Numbered from the stretch's first letter, positions 10,503 to 22,697 are shown. The stretch: 64,000 bases of DNA from Voacanga thouarsii (GCA_026120185.1 JANUWF010001491.1:1178001-1242000); one strand, 5' to 3'. Made by a program: numbers and translations. Notes: a model not told the origin generated them from the sequence alone.

Positions 10503-11599
10503 GTTTATGCCGCCGAGCAGTTTTCTTCGTGCTTCGTTTCTCCTTCAGTTTTGCACATAAGAAGATGTTACCATAAGCCTTTAGGACTCTATCTCAACCA
10601 AAATTTGATTTTCGAAGCCTACGAAATCGGCAACAAATGAGTTGGTAGCTATTCCAACTCTTCTAGCCATGCACGAAGAAGCCCCAAAACACTTCTCAGA
10701 TTCTCTCTCGTCTCTCTCTTTGTTTTTCTCTTTTCTCTGTCAAGTGAGAACAGGACACCTAAAGCTCTTCTGCAAATTTTATTTTCCTTTCTCTTTGAAC
10801 AACAAGGTTGTCAAGGCTCGTGGGATTACTATCCAATCTTAGCTCAAGGCTAGCGAACCTTCGTAACTAGTAGACTCCTATCCGCAAGTAAACAGTGAAT
10901 CCCTTATGTCTCATTTTCTTTTATTGGATTAAAGGTTGTTGATTTGTTATTTGTGATTGGGTAGCTTTAGTATGTGATTTGTTAATGACCCTTTGTGATT
11001 GTTGAATAGCACTACTGGAGTATGTTCATGTTGTGGGTTTTGTTGTTTAAGGCTTCGGGTTCTTATGAGTAGTAAAGCATGCGGTTTGTAAGAGGAATTG
11101 GTTGTTGATATGGTTTTTTCTGATTGGTTTTATTAACTGTACTATTGTGTAGTTTACATGGATCATTGAGTATACAATGGCGCTATGCATCGTAGTTGTT
11201 TCAGTAACTGATAGCTATAGATTTCGTTAACGTTGTCTTCATAAGTCATTTATATGATATTGTCTAGATTCTGGAAAACTACAGTTGTATCAAAGCTTGT
11301 GTTTTGAACCAGTTATCAATTAAAACTACTTTTAAAACTATTACTTACTAATTAATATGGTGGTTAGTACTATAACACGTAAGGTTTAAGTCATTTATTT
11401 GCTATTATTTGAATACAACAGCTTTAATAATTATTTCCTTGTTCTCTGCTCAGTAGCTCAAAAATAATGTTTTTACAACCTCATCCTTTAAGTATTGGTT
11501 AGCTATTGATTGTTTTAAGTATTTGTTAACTTACTTTAATTTAATGATTTACGTACTTGTTGTTCATTTATTTATTTTATTGTTATTTACTTATGTAAA

Positions 11600-11830
11600 T
11601 ATTTAATTATCTAAATAATTATTTATTTAATTACTTAATTAATTAATTAATTAATTAATTAATTATTCATTTAATTAATTATTGATTCAATTATTTGTTT
11701 ATTTATTCACTCATTTATTTATTTATTTAATCATTTATCTATTTATTTATTTAATTTTTTAACCCTTTATTTATTTACTTATATAACTAGCTATTTATTT
11801 ATCTATTTATTTATTTATTATTTATCATGT
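11600..11830. repeat. AT-rich tetranucleotide repeats (ATTA/TTTA)
   Basis: Runs of AATT/TTAA- and TTTA-type tetranucleotides make up a low-complexity stretch of about 230 bp in the middle of the element F LTR. Confidence 0.9.
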
Positions 11831-13093
11831 TACTTATCCAGTTTTAACTTCTAGAATCCATTCTTTTGGGACTATTTTAATCTACTTTGATTCGGTGGCA
11901 TGATGTATCCGACATTTTGCATTCTATAATTGAGGTGAAGAAGTTGGTTGGTTTGAACTATTTGATGTTAAGCTAATAGTAGTTAGACTACTTTCGATAT
12001 TATGTCGATTTAAAGGTCATAGAGACGGTTGTGACATTTTCTTTGCATTTTCTTTAGATGGGACTAAGTCCAGTAGAATAAACCGTTGAGAGAACCTCTT
12101 ATCTATGAGGCTAAGGAATCAAGTATGTCCTTACATTAAATGTTTGCTATAAAAGATCTAAACCGCCAATTGTTTTGGGAAATGTTTATTTTCTTGTTGA
12201 TGTGGATATCTGGAATGCAATCTTGACTGGATTTTGGAAGTTTCCACCAAATAAATATTTTATTTGAAAATCAATTTTGATTTCAAAATGAATTTATAGC
12301 TAAACTTCTGATATTCAGTCTTGCATGTCCAAGTTTGTTCGAATTGTTTAACTGAGATTGGATTCTGATCGATATGCTAAAATGTTGAGCATTCAATAAG
12401 GTCAAGCTACTAGTACTAGCTCGAGAGGAAGTGAGCTAACTTTCCAGTAGGTGGCCATCTCCAGGAGATGAGCTCGATTTCGATTAGGTGACTGTGCTGG
12501 TGAGTTTGACTGATCCGAGCTAGCACCTCGGTCTAAGTAGACTGATATTCTGGGGTGGAATCCAATAAGTTGGAGTAGGAAATGAAGGAATATCTTACCC
12601 AGAAGGTCATACACCCACTGCATTGTGATGTAGGGATTAATAGTATTTGTCATGATGTAGGGTTTCATGGCAAGGTTATAATGCAAGGTTTCATAGCTAT
12701 TGGTTTTGAGTGGTTTTGTATATTACAAACAATTGTGATTTTGATAAGTTTGATACCATTCACTTCGTTTATGTAAAATGTTTGACTTGCAGTCCACTCT
12801 TGATAATTAGTTTCAAAGTGAATTCGTGAAATTAATTTTGACTAAATCATGAACATACACAGGGCTTACTGAGATGTATTTCACACGCTTTTTTGATGTC
12901 ATGTTTTAGGAACTACCAGTTTTAATAAGGTTGTGCATTATTAGAAAATTTTCTATCTTAAATTATTTGTTTTGGGTTCCTGATTGAGAATTGTTCGTTT
13001 TATGTAATCCGAGAGATTTGTAGACTTCGTTTTCAATTATAATAAGATTTGATTCATTTCATTTTGATATATTTCTTTTTCTAGTTAAAAAGA

Positions 13094-13113
13094 CCTCTGG
13101 TCCTTTGGACGGG
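13094..13113 (+). other. Conserved U5 hairpin (element F)
   Basis: Inner stem GTCC/GGAC around a TTT loop, with weakened outer pairs, 45 nt before the LTR end. Confidence 0.55.
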
Positions 13114-13160
13114 TTGACATCCCTATCCTTTTGGGATCCTATATTGTGGAGTGTTACACG

Positions 13161-13171
13161 TGGTATCAGAG
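13161..13171 (+). other. Primer-binding site, initiator-Met tRNA (element F)
   Basis: TGGTATCAGAG, two bases after the LTR end GTGTTACA. It shows that the preceding 3.6 kb is a 5' LTR and not a solo LTR. Confidence 0.92.
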
Positions 13172-13288
13172 ATTAGGTTTAGGTAAGGTGTATATGATTG
13201 ATGAGATTTCTTGCTTAAGTGTTTAAATTTCCAACTAACTTTAGGTGTTGATTATGACTAGGATGGAAAGAAGATTCCCACTAGTGGT

Positions 13289-13432
13289 ATGACACTGCGT
13301 TTCATGTGTGGGCCCAATACACCAGCACCACTAGTACCCCTTTTCTTATCTGAGTCCGAGCTAGAGGAGCCAGAAGAGGAGAAGGTAGAGGAAGAAGAGG
13401 TAGACATAGACGACCCTGACCTACCCACCTAG
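13289..13432 (+). CDS. gag: Short acidic gag-leader frame of element F
   Basis: A 47-codon frame beginning MTLRFMCGPN and ending in a glutamate/aspartate cluster (EEEKVEEEEVDIDDPDLPT). After one stop the frame continues acidic (LDSDDPGDLEFE) to about 13550. Position just after the primer site and the shared acidic end with the GL1 interior suggest that it is the start of gag. I do not recognise a domain. It is probably not expressed as a working protein, because copia A interrupts the element 150 bp later. Confidence 0.4.
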   Translation: MTLRFMCGPNTPAPLVPLFLSESELEEPEEEKVEEEEVDIDDPDLPT

Positions 13433-13582
13433 GAAATGGACTTAACTCTGGATAGTGATGATCCAGGAGATCTAGAGTTTGAGGCACCTAGAAGTAAGTA
13501 TGAGGTGTTCATGGAAATGTTAGTGTTCATAGAAGTAAGTATGAAGTAAGGAGTCCTGGACCTTGGGTTTCATAGATGGAAA

Positions 13583-15334
13583 TGTTATTGTTGTGCCCTA
13601 GAGGTAATCACTTGTACTTTGTATGACACATATGTTTTAGTAAAGGGCACTATTTATCTTTCAGTTTATTTTCTTTACTCTCATGTAAAATAACTGTTAG
13701 ATAAACTCCCTAGAACAATACTGTGTTAAGAAAATCATGATAGAAATCGTAATCTGAGGTTCCTACTACACTGTATAGTATTAGTACTTAAATAATCATT
13801 AGTTGTAGTATTAATGAGATAAGACTACAATAATGCATTTTAACTAGCATGTGTTAGACTTCCTGATTAGATCTGGCAGTGGTTCTCATATCCGTAAGTA
13901 TTGTGATACTCAAAGTTAATAGGTGGATGCTTGTTAATAAAACAAGTACATTGGATGACCTGACTATAAGATAATCAGATGGATAACTATGTAGTGTTAG
14001 TGATAGAATCTCGTTATAGCATACGTGTAAGTATCCTTAGACTTGAGATCTCCAAGGTACTTTGTTTGCAGAGCATTGTGCTTTGATTCTAATCTCTAGA
14101 GCCAGATCGAGGGCCGCATGTGGGATAAATATTGGGTACAATGTTAGGTGAACGAAAGTAGTTGAGAGGGTCAAGAAAGGATTCACCACTCCAAATAGTA
14201 TGGGCAAATATCTCACGGTTGGAATTAGTACTCGTGAAATCCTTGGCCAAGGTGATTGTGTATTGGAAATAGTTCCGATAGATATACATATAGGGTAGTG
14301 GATTCCTGGTACAAGTACTAATATATTCGGACCAGAATTAATATATATTTTGAAGGGAGTTGGTGGTAATTCTGTAGTCTAAACGGGATGAGATTTTGTT
14401 TGGTGAAAGGAATTTTTTGCACTGTAGTTTGTTATTGAAGTTTTCATGTCAAGCCACTTAACTTCTTGGACTCTTGAGTGGTCATAACGTGTTGCTAGAT
14501 ACCCCTCATGATCTGCTTAATATGGATTTATTAATTAGAGAATTAATAAATCAATCCTTATTAGAATTAATAAGTTAATTCTAAAATTATTAAGGATTAC
14601 TAATCCTAAAGATGTTTAGATCAATTCATATTTTGCTACCAATAGACCGAAAAACCCTTATAGGGCACACACAATAGAGAATTGAGTGCTCATGTTGTTA
14701 TTTGATAGCATTACTGGGTTGATTTTGAAAAAAAAAAAGATGTTATTGTGGTCAAATTATAATTAGTTATAATATGTGGGCTGCATTGTAATTAACACAA
14801 ATTATATTAACAATTGGTAATTAAGAAATCATGATTGCTACGGACTCTGATGACCAAAATAATGAAGGAAATATGTGTGTGTGTGTGTGTGTGTGTGTGT
14901 ATAGAATTTATATATGATGTGTATATACACTTTGTTATTTAAGGACTTTTGGAAAGTACACAAGTTTTTTTTTTTTTTTTTAAAATGGAGGTGTTCTCTT
15001 CCTGAAAAAACTTCTTCTTCTCAATAGCAAATACCATAGCCGCCATGTGTTTTGCTAGCACAAAATCCCGACGTGTTCTTGAGCACAATTCTTGTGTGGA
15101 TATTGTTAGAGAGGGTCTTACACTTAGACTCCAATGGCGACAATAAGGAGTTATGGTATTGTTGGATCGCACCACAAACAGAGAAGGAAAAATTTTTTTA
15201 TTCCCAGAGGTTTTCACGTGAGGTAATATCTTCTCCCATTTCAAATCCTTTTATGCACAAATAAGATCCTTGATGGGAATTCTTGATTTTATTCTGCTGT
15301 TCAACATGAATTTACATGACAAGGATTCCTAACA
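13583..15334 (+). repeat. Copia A 5' LTR, 1752 bp
   Basis: It begins TGTTATTGTTGTGCCC and ends ATTCCTAACA, directly before the primer site. The right half (from about 14510) aligns with the copia B LTR (48800-53486 minus its insertion), and the motif AATTATAATTAGTTATAAT recurs, inverted, in the LTR at the right end of the window. It contains a GT microsatellite. Confidence 0.85.
14874..14900. repeat. (GT)n microsatellite
   Basis: GT dinucleotide tract of 27 bp in the copia A LTR; the copia B LTR has no expansion there. Confidence 0.95.
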
Positions 15335-15335
15335 G

Positions 15336-15346
15336 TGGTATCAGAG
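15336..15346 (+). other. Primer-binding site, initiator-Met tRNA (copia A)
   Basis: TGGTATCAGAG one base after the LTR end CTAACA. Confidence 0.93.
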
Positions 15347-15654
15347 ACACCGTTTTTGCGTTAAAGGCTTGTGTTGAGGCCATGAAATTTATTTCGTTTT
15401 TTACTTTTGTGTCCTTTGTGGAAATCATTTTCATAGAGAGTTGTTTGTGAAGGAAAGAAATAATTGATTTTGTTTCATGAATATGTCTCTGTAAAATTTA
15501 TCAGAATGTTTAATACCAAGGATTAAAGTGTTAATCCTTGTACAAAAATATGTTTTTCCAGGATGTGTACTTTGTGCAACTGAAAAGAAAGGAAGTTGTT
15601 TTCTTGCAAGCTGTTATTTCCTGAACAAACTTGATTTGTCCTGTGTTGCTTGAA
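15347..15654 (+). other. Copia A leader, first part
   Basis: Untranslated leader between the primer site and the insertion at 15655. No coding signal. The last five bases, ttgaa, are the target-site duplication of the inserted element. Confidence 0.75.
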
Positions 15655-15867
15655 TGATGCGTATTTATTTGGGTATAAAATTCACATAAAAACTAAGCTC
15701 ATTCCTAATCAAGTTTACATTAAAACGTTAAATCCAAATTACACATAGGAGCAAGCGTATTCATTATTAACATAGCATAGGGTTCAAATGAGTGTCGATC
15801 CTCAAGGAACAAGTATACATTAATCACTTTTCTTTCATTGTTTAACTGACTCAATAAATTGAAAACG

Positions 15868-15905
15868 AAATAAAATAAAATAAAATAAAATAAAATAAAA
15901 TAAAA
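15868..15905. repeat. (AAAAT)n pentanucleotide microsatellite
   Basis: About seven AAAAT units. The equivalent place in the 5' LTR (around 23290) has only a degenerate A-rich stretch, so the expansion happened after insertion. Confidence 0.95.
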
Positions 15906-16779
15906 ATATATACATGTCAAGGATGGAGAAGTATGTAACTCAAACCATTGTTTAGACAAACATGATCTTAAAGAACCCAACCATTATCATAACCAATTAT
16001 TCTCTTGGCATTATGAAGGATTAAAGTAGATTCACTTCGATGGTCAATCCATGAAATCACTATCTTCTAGATAAATTAGAATCACTTAGTCTCATCTCAA
16101 CTAATTCATCTAAAAGATGCATTAAACACAGTCCTCAATGAAATTCTCTTGGTCTCGAAAAATTTAAAATATTAAACTAATCAATGAACCCTTGGTCTCC
16201 GAAGACATCAATTAACCTTCAATTACCAGTTCTAAGAAATCAACCCCCTTGGTCCAATAAGTTAATAGCCCACAGAATATGAAATTAATAAATTGAAACT
16301 ACTATCAACTCCCTTGGTCCAGTAAGTTAATGGAGAGAACCAACCAACTAATCTCGTAATAAGCACAAGTAATTGAATATCAAGAATAATAACCAATTAA
16401 TCAAAAGATCAACCAACTCTAAAAATCATGAATATCTGAAACAATGTTGAATTACAAAAAAATAATTAACATATCATTTTTCAAAAAAAAGAAAACAAAG
16501 TAAAAGAAAGCACTCATAGACAAGCCTCCTTCTTCTTCCTTTGAAGACTTTCTTGTACAACCCTCCTTGAATTGAAGAATTCCTCCTTTGATTTGAGTGA
16601 TTTTCTATGGTGATCAATGAATTCTCTCCTTTTCCCTTGTGTTTTTCATCCATTTAGGGGCTTAGGAAGTGTCTAAACTCATATGTCCAATGTTCTTGGC
16701 CGAGTAGAAGTTAGAAGATACTAAAACTCCACAAATTAACAAAAATCACATAGAAAAAATCAAGCACTACCTTAACTTC

Positions 16780-17035
16780 AGGGCACAGCCGGCGTTGCCT
16801 AGGCTCTCGGAGCTGGCGCCGATTACGTTCTGGTTCTCTACTTATTCGCCGATTTTTTTTCCAATTTTTGCACAATGAATTCCAAAATGCAGCCAGCGCC
16901 ACCTTGGCTACTAGAGCCGGCACCAGTTCCACTTAGTTCCGTCTTGTTTCACCAATTTTTTGTTGCTTTGAAGTTCGTGCAACCAGTGCATGGCCGGCGC
17001 CAATTCCTCTGTCCCTGTCGGCACCACCTCTAATC
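16780..17035 (-). promoter_or_regulatory. GC-rich island, element 1 3' LTR
   Basis: A cluster of GCCGGCGCC / CTGGCGCCG / CCAGCGCCACC motifs separated by AT-rich filler, just upstream (minus strand) of the TATA region. The role is inferred from position only. Confidence 0.6.
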
Positions 17036-17209
17036 TTTTTCGCGATGTTTTTGTTTCATTTTACCCCAAAAATCTGAAATAATAGACAAAATACCTTTCC
17101 AAGAGTAAAATCTCAAATATGAAGGAATATAACTAGTTATTGAACAAAATGTATCACAAAAGAGCCGTAAATAATTAGAAAAAAATATGACTAATTTAGC
17201 CCCTATCAA

Positions 17210-17222
17210 TTCCCCCACACTT
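17210..17222 (-). other. Polypurine tract of element 1
   Basis: Minus-strand AAGTGTGGGGGAA lies one base before the 3' LTR start TGATAGGGG. This G-rich form is typical of Athila/Tat-type gypsy elements. Confidence 0.85.
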
Positions 17223-19114
17223 AGCTCTTTGCTTGTCCCCAAGCAAAGTATTAAGAACAAGTAGGAAAACACAAGGTTTCATCAAATCAGTCAATCAATT
17301 TCAAAACAATATTTTTAAAGCTTTCTTCATTCAAGAACATAAAACACATGGCAGTACATCTTTCACAACAAATGCAAGACTTGTGTAAGTGAATAGTGAC
17401 TTAGTAGAATCATCCTAATACTTTACAGTATTCTCAAACCATTGGAAAGAATTTAGTTCAAAAAGAATATGCATTCCATATACTTACTTTTCAGACACTC
17501 TCTCCACTAATCCGAGACATATCATGATTCTACTTAGACCAAGTTCAACATTTAAGCTTGTAATGTAAGGCTAAAGGCTTGTAATGTAGCTTATCAAACG
17601 AAGGATATAGGAGAATCCAAAATCAAAGAAACTGAGAGTTCACAAGAAAAGGATAAACAAAATGAATCAATAATTTTTAACTTTTCTTACTCTCCTATTC
17701 CAAAAATCAATCAAACCATAACCTTGTATAGCAATTACAACTCCACTCAAGCAAATCCTGCATTTTTTCTCTTTTTTTTTTTCTTTTTCTCAACTCTTCT
17801 CATCAACTCTTCTATATTTTTTCCATAAGATCACTCAAATTTCCAGCAATTATGTCAAGTACTTTATATGAACTTAACTTTTACTGCTCAATCACCATTC
17901 CTTTTGTGATCTTTTCTTTCTTCTTCTTTCAATTTGTCTTTTCTTTCACTGCTGCTGTTTTTGGTTTTTTTTTTTTTTCACTTTTTTTCTTCATTCCATT
18001 CTTTCTAATAGCTTTTTGTTTTCTTCTTTTTTTCTTTTTCAACTTCTTTCATTCTTTTTCTTTTTCAACTCCTTTTTTTCTCACTTTTACTGCTACTCTT
18101 CTTTTCTTTTCTTGTTTTCAATCTCTCTTTTCTTTTTCTTCTCTTTCTTTTCTTTCCTTTTCCTTTCCAATTCAACTTGTTATTGATCCATAACTGAAAG
18201 TAACAAGTCATGATCTTTATCCCCACATTCTTCCTCAACATTTTCTTACATATACTTTCATCCATCAAGAGCATAGAGATTTGGAAAATTATTCAAACTC
18301 TCAGCAACAAGCAATGGACAAAATATTGTGACGGGTTTTAAAGAAAGAAATCAATCATTTAGGCTCAAAATAGACACTAGGGATAATATAACAATAGGTA
18401 GGCTTGAAAAGCTCAAACTATCCAAAGAAGGCCTATTACTGTCATCCCTAAGTTAAATCATGATTGACTTTCTTATTTTGCCTCAAGAGATATTCAAGTA
18501 AGTTCTAGAATACTCTATGATTTTTAGTAGAAAAATAAGTTTAAGAACAATGCAAATCATTTGATCAAGAACTACTTCGTCTAAGTGAATGCAAAAAGTC
18601 ATGCATAAGCCATAAACGATCTAAAACATATGCTCTATAATCCATCATAAAGTCATGCATTAAAAATATAGCTTGAAATCTCCATTGAAAAATTTTAGCT
18701 CAAAATGCTTTCAAGAAGGCTAAAGTATATGTATAGAAGACATATCAATCAAATCACTACCCTACACTTAAACTAGGCATTGTCCTAAATGGCCAAAGAA
18801 ATATAACAAGAACTAAACAATACCACGAGACCTAAAATATAAAAGAGAAGAGGTAAGAAAAATAAACTTCCATTCATTATGCATGGTGCTATACAAGAGC
18901 TAAATGCTTTAAAGAACGAGACATTGGCAAAGTACCTAAAAAGAAAAATAAAAAAAACACACCAAAGCATAAACACTAGAAAAGAAAATAAATCAGAAAC
19001 AAAAGAAAGAAAATAGTACAAACAAAGGAAGAAAGCAAAAACTACAGAAAAGGAAAAAAAATATTAAAAGAGAAAGGAAAAACAAGAGTGATCGAGAAAA
19101 TGTAGACAGCATCA
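17223..19114 (-). other. Element 1 3' untranslated interior, with long pyrimidine/purine tracts
   Basis: Between the ORF2 stop and the polypurine tract. It contains a plus-strand pyrimidine-rich tract (about 17760-18180) and a purine-rich tract (about 18830-19075). Phe/Ser-rich and Lys/Arg-rich open frames across them are low-complexity artefacts. No domain is recognised. Confidence 0.7.
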
Positions 19115-20326
19115 TCAGTCGTCCTCATCATCATCATCCTTGCCATCATCGGCTGGTATAGAGATGCCATCACCACCATGTGGTCCAGAAGAATGCCGCC
19201 TCCATTCGGCCAACTGTTGCTCCATAGTAGCTTGCCGTCTTACCATGTCATCCATAGTACCTTGCAAGCGTAGGAGCACCTCCATTTACTAATCGAATCG
19301 TCCCAGCACGGTAGTCTCAAAGTCAGTCCGGGAGTGGGACTGGGAGTTGCTAGCTCATGCACGTGCTGGTGGTGGTGGATGCTCCTCCTCCACTGTGGGT
19401 GGCCTTACCTGACTGGGTGGTCTGACCTCGAAGGGAGTTAGCCACTTTTTCAACTCCTAGCTATACTTGTACCCGCAACTCATAAGAGTTTGCTTAGTGA
19501 CCATATCGTGCTCAGTGGTAGCCTCCATCAGTTCTCCCTCAAGACTCACACCAAAGTCTTTCAAAATTTTCATTATAACCAAGGGGAAAATGAAGGCTTT
19601 TGTGGAGAGACGGTAATGAACAACATCCCTAATAGATTGGATGATCAAAGATGCAAGAGGGATAGGTAATGTATTCATCATCCGATGCAAAATATAAGTG
19701 TCATTAAGTCAAGTCTTATTGAAACCACTAGCACGGGGTACAACATTGAACCCAAACATATTGACTAGAGCTCTAAAGTTGGCTGCTAGATCATTGTTTG
19801 AATAGAAACTATTGGCTTGAAAGGTATTATGCTTATGTAATCCTAATGTGGCTCTAGTCCCGCTAGCATCCCAATTCGGGTCAGAAAGAATTTTTTGATT
19901 ATTCACATTAATCCCTTGCTGAGTATCATCGTTAAAGACCTGGAAGAGGTTAGCTAATTAGTTTTGAGTGATGATAATAGGGATTCCTTTCGCTCTCGTT
20001 TCAATATGGGGAAGATGTTTATTGTACTTATCCGTCATATTAGCATAGAATTCCTTAATTATCACGGGACAATACTTCCCTTTCAATTGGACTATCGAAC
20101 CCTATCCTAGCCATCGAAACATCATACCCAATTTGAGTGCATCGATCTAAGGTGGGTGAGAAAGTCCGTTCGACAATGATCTTATTGGATGCTCTCCTAT
20201 TGTACCATTCCTCACAAGATGCATCTATAAACTCAGTAGGTCTAGGGACAAAGGATCAACAGATGAAGGGGCTGAGGAAGAGGAAGCTCTCATCCTTTTT
20301 AAAGAATGACCTCTCACTCTAGACAT
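19115..20326 (-). pseudogene. ORF2 of element 1: putative 'plant transposon protein' with acidic tail
   Basis: On the minus strand a frame opens at ATG 20326 (MSRVRGHSLKRMRASSSS) and ends ADDGKDDDDEDD-stop at 19115, with several stops and shifts. The middle carries FYANM and YSNNDL...FGFNVVPRASG. The C-terminal part has SHSRTDFE, a predicted helical Gln-rich segment (MEQQLAEWRR) and the Asp tail. The middle resembles, from memory, the domain often annotated 'putative plant transposon protein' (PF20167-type); I could not verify this. The same protein lies in the same place in element 2 (36610-37815), where YSNNDL and PKASG are kept. It takes the place of pol; function unknown. Confidence 0.6.
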
Positions 20327-21423
20327 GTTCAAGTAAGGAATGGGGAAAATAGGAAGAGAGAACAATTGAGCTCCAAGACTTAAGACAGGGCAACTACCCT
20401 TGCACAGATACTCCTCAAATCTCACGTAACCCTCAACTAATCTCACAATCCTCAAAACCCAAACTTCGTCAATAGATAGCACCCTTCCACAAACAATTTA
20501 ATCACTCACCTCCAATTAATTCAACATAACCTGCAACAATACATGTAAAGTTCATTGTAAAGCATAAACGTATTGAATATCCTCAATGCATGTAAATAGA
20601 CATAATCATGTTAATAAAGGTAGTATCATAGCATTAAACAACAATTCAATTTTCATATGTAGTCATTATTCAACTATCATAAATAGCCATAATTCTAACC
20701 TTAACTATAAGCATGAATCCCCTAATGATCATATGCATGAATCAAGCATCACAGAAGGATTAACTCTTAATTTAGTCCAGCTCGTGAAGCTTAAGAAGTA
20801 ATGGACGATTTAATCTTAGCATACACATTCCCATTTTCGGCCAATAGTATTCCTAAAATTAGACAAAGTCATCTACAACATTTGAACTATAGTAATTGAA
20901 TAAAAATTATACCTTTATGCTCTTGTATACATGGGCAAGCAAAAGATGTAAGCTTTTTGTAGAAATCTAAGATTCTTGCTTGTGGATTGAATGCGATGTT
21001 GTTATGAAAAATTGAAAAATTTGAGGATTTTGATCCGTAGGATCAACAAAAGAGATGAAGAGAGATGTTATAGAAGTGTTTAAGAGTTAGAAAATCAATT
21101 TTTGGGAAGTGGAGGATGTGAAGCCGGCACGGGCTTGAGAGAATTTGAGAGGGAGAATGGAGATTTTGAAGAAAAAGTGGCCCAAATGGCCCTTAAGAGA
21201 GAGCCTACCCGACAGGAACCGGCGCCGGTCCTGGCTCGTGGAGCCGGCGTTGGCTTGGTTCTGTCCGATTCTCCAGAATTTTTTTTATGTATAATAATAA
21301 TGAAAAAAACACACTAATACTGAATAATGCAATTGAATAAAAAAAAAAACAATCAGTCAAAATGACAGGAATAAAAAATTATCTTAATCACAAAAACGGA
21401 AAGTAAAGTAAAGTAAAAAGGCT
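20327..21423 (-). other. Element 1 spacer between gag and ORF2
   Basis: About 1.1 kb without a coding frame. It includes a GC-rich island (21120-21255) like the one in the LTR promoter region. It may hold a separate promoter or leader for ORF2; that is inference from the island's position. Confidence 0.55.
21120..21255 (-). promoter_or_regulatory. Internal GC-rich island upstream of ORF2
   Basis: It contains GAAGCCGGCACGGGC, ACCGGCGCCGGTCC and GAGCCGGCGTTGGC, the same vocabulary as the LTR islands at 16780-17035 and 24195-24435. Element 2 has a counterpart at 38695-38825. Confidence 0.5.
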
Positions 21424-22697
21424 TTAATGTTTCCCACGGTTTTGATCCCGTGGATTTTTTTCAGTATTCCCTAGTAATGTCCTCGCTTGATGATCTCCCA
21501 GGAGTTTGGCTAGTTGACCAATTTGGTTCTCCAAATTGCGCATGGAGACCTGTTGGTTCGTTGTTGTCACATCGACTCCTTGGAATTTAGTCTCCGTGGT
21601 ACTTAACAATTGGCTAATCAACTCTTCCAATGGTGGCTTTGGAGGTGTTGCAGTGTTAGTCATAGGGTTTTGGTTCCTTTGATTGCCTCCAAAATTGAAA
21701 GAACCTTGCTTAGGTTCATTCCCATTACTCCAAAAGAAATTAGGGTGATTTCGCCAACCAATATTATAGGTAGAGTTATAAGGATTGTTACCTGCCCGGA
21801 CATTACCTGCGAAGGCCGCTTGCTCTGAAGTTTTTTGGAGTGACCCTATCTTTTGGCTTTCATAATTGGAATGTCCTTCTCCACAGAAATCACAACTTAT
21901 GTTTAAACCCTGGCCTTGAGGCATCACCAACTGTTCCATCTTCTGGATTAAGGCATCCATCTTAGCCTCTAATGCTGCCACAACATCCACTTTATGCACT
22001 CCTTGCACACGAGCTCTAGACCTTGCACTTCCCCAAGAATAGTTATTAGAAGCCAAATTTTCAATAAGCTCTAATACCTGTTCTGGGGTCTTATGATTAA
22101 TAGAACCCCCTACAGAAGAGTCCACCACTTGCCGTATTGCGAACGTGAGGCCATTCAAAAAGATAAGCATCTGCATTCCCATCTCAAATCCATGGTGTGA
22201 GCATTTTCTTAACAACTCCTTAAATCTCTTCCAACTTTCATATAAGGGCTCAGAATCTAATTGTTAGAAGGCAAAGATTTCATTCCTAAGTTTGGTTGTC
22301 CTGGCTGGAGGAAAATATTTGGCCAAAAATTTTGAGCTAAGGCATTCCAAGTAGTGATGGAACCAGTAGGTAAAGACTTTAACCAAGATTTAGCTCTATC
22401 TCTCAAAGAAAAAGGAAAAAGCCTTAACTTTATGGCATCCTCAAAAATACTATTCATTTTGAAAGTATCGTAAATCTCGAGAAAACTAGCTTGGTGAGCA
22501 TTTGGATCTTCTTCAGGTAGCTCGTCTAATTGAACTATATTTTTCACCATTTAGATAATATTGGGCTTTATTTTGAAATTGTTTGCACCTACACTAGGCC
22601 TAGTAATACTCGAGCCTATGCCCGAGATTGCGGGTTTCACAAAGTCATCCATAACCCTTCTACCATTCCCAACATTATTTTGTTGAGCACTATCCAT
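21424..22697 (-). pseudogene. gag: Athila-like Gag of element 1
   Basis: The ATG at 22697 starts MDSAQQNN. After DDFVKPAISG comes the retrotransposon Gag core with EEDPNAHQASFLEIYDTFK, AIKLRLFPFSLRDRAKSWL and LPTGSITTWN, then WKRFKELLRKC and GLTFAIRQVVD. A zinc-knuckle-like CDFCGEGH (last Cys replaced by Ser) and a Gln/Asn-rich C-terminus follow. The protein ends GNTEKNPRDQNRGKH-stop. One stop near 22551, a frameshift near 22325 and a TAA near 22261 disrupt it. Element 2 Gag ends with nearly the same residues, so the short C-terminus belongs to the family. Gag would form the virus-like particle that packages the element RNA. Confidence 0.88.

Larger units (their letters stand above)
9564..13158 (+). 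repeat. Element F 5' LTR, 3595 bp
   Basis: It begins TGTAATACCCCG at 9564 and ends GTGTTACA at 13158, two bases before the primer site. It holds a tRNA-like module (9863), a GC-rich island (10318-10502), a tetranucleotide-rich stretch (11600-11830) and the U5 hairpin (13094). Open frames at 10365-10640 and 12402-12686 are not recognisable proteins. Confidence 0.88.
9564..13582 (+). mobile_element. Element F: Ty3/gypsy 5' end with 3.6-kb LTR
   Basis: A long 5' LTR (9564-13158), a primer site for initiator-Met tRNA and about 410 bp of interior remain before copia A begins at 13583. The LTR termini (TGTAATACCCC ... GTGTTACA) and U5 hairpin place it with GL1 and the chromovirus at 56970, as a divergent subfamily. 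It interrupts copia D at 9563. Its pol and 3' LTR are not in the window. Confidence 0.87.
15655..17208 (-). repeat. Element 1 3' LTR, 1554 bp
   Basis: Plus-strand view TGATGCGTATTT ... CCCCTATCA. It includes an (AAAAT)n tract at 15868-15905 that is expanded relative to the other LTR, and a GC-rich island at 16780-17035. The TATA position seen in the 5' LTR is mutated here. Confidence 0.95.

Noticed and set aside
10241..10640. Protein-coding exon on either strand in the GC-rich block
   Set aside because: Frames on both strands are open because of GC-rich repeats; no family resemblance, and it lies inside a LTR.
17852..18274. Phe/Ser-rich membrane-like protein or Lys/Arg-rich protein
   Set aside because: Both are translations of one pyrimidine/purine low-complexity tract.
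19115..20326. ORF2 as an envelope-like gene of an endogenous retrovirus
   Set aside because: I see no signal peptide, membrane segment or Cys pattern. The C-terminus is acidic and hydrophilic, so an env-like call is not supported.
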